NCBI GenBank assembly: GCA_945874515.1
Contig: CAMCHA010000001.1
Span: 1-26,776 of the forward strand
Direction: 5' to 3'
From: Asaia bogorensis
GTDB taxonomy: Bacteria; Pseudomonadota; Alphaproteobacteria; Acetobacterales; Acetobacteraceae
DNA length: 26,776 nucleotides
The position numbers and the translations under genes are program-made. The notes below the pieces were generated by a model. That model had not been told where the DNA came from and searched no databases. It saw only the letters and a list, made by a program, of their open reading frames with translations. This document shows, in pieces, positions 22,347 through 26,776 of the stretch. Numbering within the stretch: position 1 is the stretch's first letter; every line of letters starts with the position of its first letter.

Positions 22347-23198
22347 ATGAAAATCGGCGCTGCCATGTTCTTCACCGATTATTCCATGTCGCCCAGCGAA
22401 TTGGCCGTGGCTTTGGAAGAACGCGGTTTTGACAGTCTCTGGGCGCCGGAACATTCCCATATTCCGCTGGCGCGCACCGCTTCCTATCCGGGCGGCAGTG
22501 CCTTGCCGCGCGAATATTATGAGGTGATGGACCCATTCATCACGCTGACCGCCGCCGCCGCCGTCACCAAGAAATTGCTTGTAGGCACAGGCATTTGCCT
22601 GGTGGTACAGCGCGACCCGATCCAGACCGCGAAGGCGGTCGCGACGATTGACCATATCTCCGGCGGGCGCTTCCTGTTTGGTGTCGGCAATGGCTGGAAC
22701 CAGGATGAGATTGAAAACCACGGCACCGTCTTCGCCTCGCGTCACAAGCTGGCGCGCGAACGGATTGAGGCGATGAAGGCGATCTGGACCCAAGCACAGC
22801 CGAGCTATGCCGGCGAATTCGTCAATTTCACGCCGATGGAAACCGGGCCGAAGCCGCTGCAAAAGCCGCATCCGCCGATCATTGTAGGTGGCGCCTTTCC
22901 CTGGGGTGCGAAGCGCGCGGTGCGTTATGGTGATGGCTGGATGCCGCATCGTGTGCGCAAGCACTATGCCGATGTGGGTGCGTTGATCCCGCAATTCCGC
23001 CAATTGGTGGCCGAAGCCGAGCGCCGCGAAGAAGATTTGCCCATCACCATCTGGGGCGTGAAGGAAGACCGCGACGCGCTACTGGCGGACCGAGACCTTG
23101 GCGTTGCGCGCGTGGTCCTCAGCCTTGCTTCCGCCAAGCGTGATGAAATCCTGCCCGAGCTTGATCGCTGGGCCGCGCTGATCCGCGCGATAGCCTAA
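22347..23198 (+). CDS. LLM class F420-dependent oxidoreductase-like protein
   Basis: This 283-residue luciferase-like TIM-barrel protein has WAPEHSHIP (32-40), LVGTGICLVVQRDPIQTAKAV and SGGRFLFGVGNGWNQDEIENHG (105-126). That last block is the signature of the probable F420-dependent group modelled as TIGR03619. Such enzymes use reduced F420 or FMN to reduce or oxidise organic substrates. The start is supported by GGGAGGATCAC just upstream. It converges with another LLM gene, their stops overlapping at 23195-23198. The cofactor is inferred from family and from the FO synthase gene 2 kb away. Confidence 0.88.
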   Translation: MKIGAAMFFTDYSMSPSELAVALEERGFDSLWAPEHSHIPLARTASYPGGSALPREYYEVMDPFITLTAAAAVTKKLLVGTGICLVVQRDPIQTAKAVATIDHISGGRFLFGVGNGWNQDEIENHGTVFASRHKLARERIEAMKAIWTQAQPSYAGEFVNFTPMETGPKPLQKPHPPIIVGGAFPWGAKRAVRYGDGWMPHRVRKHYADVGALIPQFRQLVAEAERREEDLPITIWGVKEDRDALLADRDLGVARVVLSLASAKRDEILPELDRWAALIRAIA

Positions 23199-24223
23199 AG
23201 CACCGTCTCGGCTGCCAATCGCAGCGCTTCCTGCGTGGCACCATTCAGCACCAGCGTATTCAGCTTGCCCTCAAGCGCCGCCGCCTGCCAATCACGCAAG
23301 CGGGCGCGCACGCGATCTGCCGGCCCGACTAAAGCGATTTCATCCACCAGCGCATCCGGCACCGCGGCAAGCGCTTCCTTGCGATGCCCGGCTAGAAACG
23401 CCTTCTGGATCGCCGCTGCTGCATCAGGAAAGCCAAGGCGCTTGCAGTAATCATTGTAGAAATTCTTGCCGACGGCACCCATGCCGCCGATGTACAGCGC
23501 CAATTCAGGCTTCACCGCATTGCGGCAGGCTTGCAGATCATCGCCGATCCTGATCTTCGTATAGGGCGCGATGTCGAAATCATTCAGACTGCGCGGCGTG
23601 GCAGCCTTCGCCATGCCTTCCAGCGTTGGCTTCACTACCAGATCGGCCTTTTCCGGCGACATGAAAATCGGCAAATTGCCATCGGCTATTTCACCCGCCA
23701 GCCGCATGCCACCTGGCGTGATGGACGCACAGTAAAAGCGCATCGGCTTACCATGCAGAATGCTTTTTAGCGGCTTGCCAAGCCCTGTCGCGTCCGGCCC
23801 GTCATAGGGAATGCGATAATGCGTGCCCTGATATTCCAGGGGTCTTTCGCGCGCGATGATGGCGCGCATGATGTCAATATATTCGCGCGTCCGCACCAGC
23901 GGGCTGCCATAAGCCTGCCCATGCCAGCCTTCCACCACCTGCGGCCCGGAAGGGCCAACGCCGCATAGGAAGCGATCCCCTGAAAGGGATTGCAGCGTCA
24001 TCGCCGTGGAAGCGGCGCAGGCGGGGCTGCGCGCCGGCATTTGCATGATGCCTGTGCCTGCCTTGATTTTTGTGGTTTGTGCCAGCACCCAAGTGATCGG
24101 CGTCACGGCATCAGACCCGTAGCTTTCGCCGCACCACACCATGGTGAAGCCAAGCCTTTCGGCTTCCAGCACCAGCGCCATATCAATGGTGCCGGTCATG
24201 CCAAGCGTCATGCCAAGGCGCAT
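23195..24223 (-). CDS. LLM class F420-dependent oxidoreductase-like protein (Rv3520c-type)
   Basis: This 342-residue luciferase-like protein has MVWCGESYGSDAVTPITWVL (28-47), TKIKAGTGIMQMPARSP and SGDRFLCGVGPSGPQVVEGW (81-100), a pattern typical of the TIGR03559/Rv3520c group of probable F420-dependent oxidoreductases. A FMRFYCASITPGGMRLAGEIADG-like block (its central part is visible as RFYCASITPGGM) adds the family's bulge region. The substrate is unknown. It is three bases downstream of another LLM gene on the same strand, so the two form an operon driven from the spacer shared with FO synthase. Its stop overlaps that of the convergent LLM gene. Confidence 0.89.
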   Translation of the reverse strand: MRLGMTLGMTGTIDMALVLEAERLGFTMVWCGESYGSDAVTPITWVLAQTTKIKAGTGIMQMPARSPACAASTAMTLQSLSGDRFLCGVGPSGPQVVEGWHGQAYGSPLVRTREYIDIMRAIIARERPLEYQGTHYRIPYDGPDATGLGKPLKSILHGKPMRFYCASITPGGMRLAGEIADGNLPIFMSPEKADLVVKPTLEGMAKAATPRSLNDFDIAPYTKIRIGDDLQACRNAVKPELALYIGGMGAVGKNFYNDYCKRLGFPDAAAAIQKAFLAGHRKEALAAVPDALVDEIALVGPADRVRARLRDWQAAALEGKLNTLVLNGATQEALRLAAETVL

Positions 24224-24226
24224 GGT

Positions 24227-25180
24227 TCAGATCCTTTCCATCACCGAAGTGTGGAAGCCATCCATCTGACCCAGCACTTTTTCAACGGTAGAGCCCAGGA
24301 AGTTGAAATCAATCGCCGAGACTCCCAGTGCGCGCAGCGCGTGAATATCTTCCACAATCTGCTCCGCACTGCCTGAGAACAAATGCCGTTCTCCATCACC
24401 GGCCAGGGCCGGCAATTCGGTGCCAAATTTTTGCACGCGAAGCGAAAGCCCAATAGCGGCCGGGTCCCGCCCGGCTTCGGCAGTCAAGCGGCGCAGCTTG
24501 GCAACACCAGCCTTGTAGCGCGCCAGGCTATCCAGCGGAAAAGCCGGATTCGTGCCAATGGGATACCAGGCATCGCCCAGCCGCGCCGTGCGCCTCAGCG
24601 CCGGGCCGCTTTCGCCGCCCACCCAAATCGGCGGGCCGCCCGGTTGCACGGGCTTGGGTTCGAAACTGATCTTGTCGAAATTCACATACTCGCCCTGAAA
24701 GCGCGGATCGGCCGCGGTCCATAATTCCCGCACGGCCAGGATATATTCATCCGTCACCTTGCCACGTGCGGCGAAATCCGGCGCATCAAGCGCTTCAAAT
24801 TCCTCCTTCAGCCAGCCCGCGCCAATACCAAGCGTCAGCCGACCATTGGAGAATATATCAATGGTGGACAGTATCTTCGCCGTCAGCACCGCTGGGCGAT
24901 GCGGCACCACCATGACGGATGTCACCAGGCGCAGCGTATTGGTGCGTGCGGCGGCGAACATCACCTCGGTCAATTGTTCATGCCGTCCGCCGCGCGCGCC
25001 GGCGGGGAATTCGCCATTATCCGAATAGGGGTAGATCGCTTGAATATCGGTGGGGATCACCACATGGTCGCTGAAGGTGGCATAGGCATAGCCCATGGCC
25101 TCACCGCCCTGGAGAAGCCGCGTAATCGCCTCAGGTGTGGCGAGCGAGCCGGCAGTTGGGGCGTTGAAACCGATTTGCAT
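24227..25180 (-). CDS. LLM class F420-dependent oxidoreductase-like protein
   Basis: This 317-residue luciferase-like protein has FSDHVVIP (37-44), SVMVVPHRPAVLTAKILSTI and SNGRLTLGIGAGWLKEEFEAL (111-131), and the tail SAEQIVEDIHALRALGVSAID, all typical of LLM enzymes annotated as F420-dependent (TIGR03619-like). The start at 25180 is supported by GGGAGG six bases upstream; an eight-codon in-frame extension is less likely. It is the first gene of a two-gene - strand unit and divergent from FO synthase across about 80 bases, so common control is plausible. No specific substrate can be assigned. Confidence 0.89.
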   Translation of the reverse strand: MQIGFNAPTAGSLATPEAITRLLQGGEAMGYAYATFSDHVVIPTDIQAIYPYSDNGEFPAGARGGRHEQLTEVMFAAARTNTLRLVTSVMVVPHRPAVLTAKILSTIDIFSNGRLTLGIGAGWLKEEFEALDAPDFAARGKVTDEYILAVRELWTAADPRFQGEYVNFDKISFEPKPVQPGGPPIWVGGESGPALRRTARLGDAWYPIGTNPAFPLDSLARYKAGVAKLRRLTAEAGRDPAAIGLSLRVQKFGTELPALAGDGERHLFSGSAEQIVEDIHALRALGVSAIDFNFLGSTVEKVLGQMDGFHTSVMERI

Positions 25181-25243
25181 TTTGGGCCTCCCATCCCCGC
25201 GCATTGCATCTGGCGCGGCCTTCCCACACGATGGGGCCAGGGG

Positions 25244-25262
25244 AAGGAGGATGGCAAGGGTG
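25244..25262 (+). promoter_or_regulatory. Ribosome-binding site that decides the FO synthase start
   Basis: AAGGAGG (25244-25250) touches the ATG at 25251 with no spacer, too close for normal initiation there. It is nine bases from an in-frame GTG at 25260, an ideal distance. The GTG is therefore preferred. Confidence 0.65.
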
Positions 25263-26776
25263 CAGGACAGGCTGGAACGAACGCCACTGGCGGAATTGAT
25301 GGAAGAAGCTGCGGCTTTGCGCGATGCCGGGCATGGGCGCGTGCTGTCCTATTCGCGCAAGGTCTTCATTCCACTCACCAAGCTCTGCCGCGATGTCTGC
25401 CATTACTGCACCTTCGCCGAAAAACCCCGTGCGGGGCGTGCCGCGTATCTCACGCCCGCCGAAGTGCTGGCGATTGCGCGCGCCGGCGCGAGAACAGGGT
25501 GTACGGAAGCGCTGTTTACGCTGGGCGATAAGCCTGAATTGCGCTGGCGCCAGGCGCGCGACGCCTTGGCGGAAATTGGCTATGCCAGCACTATCGAATA
25601 CCTGGTGGCCATGTGTGATCTGGTGCTGCGTGAGACCGGACTATTGCCACATGCAAATCCGGGCGTGATGACAGCAGCCGAACTTGGCGCCTTGCGCGAC
25701 GTGACTGCGAGCCAAGGCATCATGCTGGAAAGCACCAGCGAAAGACTTTGCGAGCCAGGTGGCGTGCATCATGGCAGCCCAGACAAGCACCCAGCCATCA
25801 GGCTTAAAGTGCTGAACCAAGCAGGTGCGGCGCGGATTCCGTTTACCACCGGCATTCTGATCGGCATTGGTGAAACCCGCGCGGAACGCTTGGAAGCCCT
25901 GCGCGCCATTGCAGAAAGCCATGCGCGTTACGGGCATGTGCAGGAAGTCATCATTCAGAATTTCCGTGCCAAGCCGCGCACCAAGCGCGCCGATGCGGCA
26001 GAACCCGATTTGGATGATCTGCTTTGGACCATTGCCTGCGCGCGCATCATTCTGGGGGCGGGCGCGAATATCCAAGCGCCACCCAATCTTTCGCCCGGCA
26101 CCTATCCGCGCCTGATCGCGGCCGGCATCAATGATTGGGGCGGCATTTCGCCGGTGACGCCGGATCATGTGAACCCGGAAGCGCCCTGGCCTGCGATTGC
26201 AACGCTTACCGAGAAAACCGCAAGCATAGGCAAGGTGCTGGTGCAGCGGCTGCCCGCTTATCCTGCCTATTTGCGCGCGAAGCGCGATTGGTTTGCGCCG
26301 CGCATCGCAACCGCGCTGCTGCGCGCCAGTGACGCAGCTGGATTTGCGCGCGGCGATGATTGGTCGCCCGGCGCGCTGATACTGCCGCGCCTTGCCGCGC
26401 CGCTATTGAACGCGGCTGATGCGGGGCTTGCAGGGCTGGTGGAACGCGCCGCGCAAGGCGAAAGGCTCGATACGCCGGCGATTGAAACGCTATTTGCTGC
26501 GCGCGATGCGGATCAGGCGCATGTGATGGGCGCTGCCGATGCGCTGCGCCAAGCGGTTGCGGGCGATACCGTGCGCTATGTGGTCAATCGGAACATCAAT
26601 TACACGAATATCTGCACCTATCGTTGCAGCTTCTGCGCCTTCAGCAAGGGCAAGACGCATGAAGCCTTGCGTGGCCCAGCCTATGATCTTGACCATGCGG
26701 AAATCACCCGCCGCGCCAAGGAAGCCTGGGCGCGCGGTGCCACCGAGGTCTGCCTGCAAGGCGGCATCCACCCGGA
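25260..26776 (+). CDS. fbiC: 7,8-didemethyl-8-hydroxy-5-deazariboflavin (FO) synthase, CofG-CofH fusion, 3' truncated
   Basis: An open frame without stop runs to the window edge, giving about 505 residues of a fusion enzyme normally near 800. It holds two radical-SAM domains. The CofG half starts with TKLCRDVCHYCTFAEKP, whose C-x3-C-x2-C cysteines are C43, C47 and C50 from the GTG start. EALFTLGDKPE and GILIGIGETRAERLEALRAI are classic CofG blocks, and IQAPPNLSP and GINDWGGISPVTPDHVNPE follow. The CofH half begins with VNRNINYTNICTYRCSFCAFSKG (C452, C456 and C459). The enzyme joins tyrosine and the ribityl pyrimidine of riboflavin synthesis into FO, the precursor of coenzyme F420. It is divergent from two LLM genes. 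The ATG at 25251 is an alternative start. Confidence 0.95.
   Translation, partial: MQDRLERTPLAELMEEAAALRDAGHGRVLSYSRKVFIPLTKLCRDVCHYCTFAEKPRAGRAAYLTPAEVLAIARAGARTGCTEALFTLGDKPELRWRQARDALAEIGYASTIEYLVAMCDLVLRETGLLPHANPGVMTAAELGALRDVTASQGIMLESTSERLCEPGGVHHGSPDKHPAIRLKVLNQAGAARIPFTTGILIGIGETRAERLEALRAIAESHARYGHVQEVIIQNFRAKPRTKRADAAEPDLDDLLWTIACARIILGAGANIQAPPNLSPGTYPRLIAAGINDWGGISPVTPDHVNPEAPWPAIATLTEKTASIGKVLVQRLPAYPAYLRAKRDWFAPRIATALLRASDAAGFARGDDWSPGALILPRLAAPLLNAADAGLAGLVERAAQGERLDTPAIETLFAARDADQAHVMGAADALRQAVAGDTVRYVVNRNINYTNICTYRCSFCAFSKGKTHEALRGPAYDLDHAEITRRAKEAWARGATEVCLQGGIHP

Noticed and set aside
1..26776. CRISPR array, tRNA or rRNA genes, insertion sequences, phage or defence genes
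   Set aside because: No regularly spaced repeats, no RNA gene landmarks and no transposase, integrase or nuclease-type defence motifs were seen on either strand.

Overview
The window is a gene-dense, GC-rich chromosomal stretch that fits a free-living alphaproteobacterium. The most likely group is the Rhodospirillales, Acetobacteraceae/Roseomonas-like. The evidence is the number of Bug-type periplasmic receptors, an NDUFAF5-like methyltransferase and Grx3/ComF/Map/RadC housekeeping block, a pervasive GC-rich codon style, and G-rich Shine-Dalgarno sites with occasional GTG and TTG starts. The taxon is an inference. I see no tRNA, rRNA, CRISPR array, insertion sequence or phage gene. No non-coding stretch reaches 300 bases; the longest are 7437-7609 and 5821-5951.

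Region 1 (1-7436) is catabolism and solute capture. It holds a 5'-truncated fumarylacetoacetate hydrolase-family enzyme, a Bug receptor and an M20 peptidase on the + strand. A tandem array of three paralogous Bug receptors follows on the - strand, then a hotdog thioesterase (+) and a fifth Bug receptor (-). No TctA or TctB membrane subunit of a tripartite tricarboxylate transporter is present in the window.

Region 2 (7610-12746) is acid and amino-acid metabolism. A TTG-initiated NDP-forming acyl-CoA synthetase is translationally coupled to a CaiD-like enoyl-CoA hydratase. Next come a D-erythronate dehydrogenase-like protein (-) and a divergent diaminopropionate ammonia-lyase-like PLP enzyme (+).

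Region 3 (12756-20802) is mostly housekeeping: glutaredoxin 3, ComF, a four-domain rhodanese and a thiol-dioxygenase-like cupin on the - strand, then an NDUFAF5/BioC-like methyltransferase, methionine aminopeptidase, a DUF2306 membrane protein, RadC, a double-hotdog protein and a GNAT protein on the + strand. The thiol dioxygenase and rhodanese look like a small sulfur-oxidation unit placed inside the otherwise conserved block.

Region 4 (20809-26776) holds a lipocalin lipoprotein and a polysaccharide deacetylase, then three luciferase-like (LLM) oxidoreductases beside a CofG-CofH fusion FO synthase (FbiC type). That gene runs off the right edge. It makes the deazaflavin chromophore of coenzyme F420, and the neighbouring LLM proteins look like F420-dependent enzyme families, so this end of the window looks like the edge of an F420 locus in a proteobacterium.

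Several intergenic inverted repeats stand out: 7551-7596, 12740-12762, 16100-16126, 19117-19134 and 22267-22307. They may be operators, leader hairpins or bidirectional terminators.
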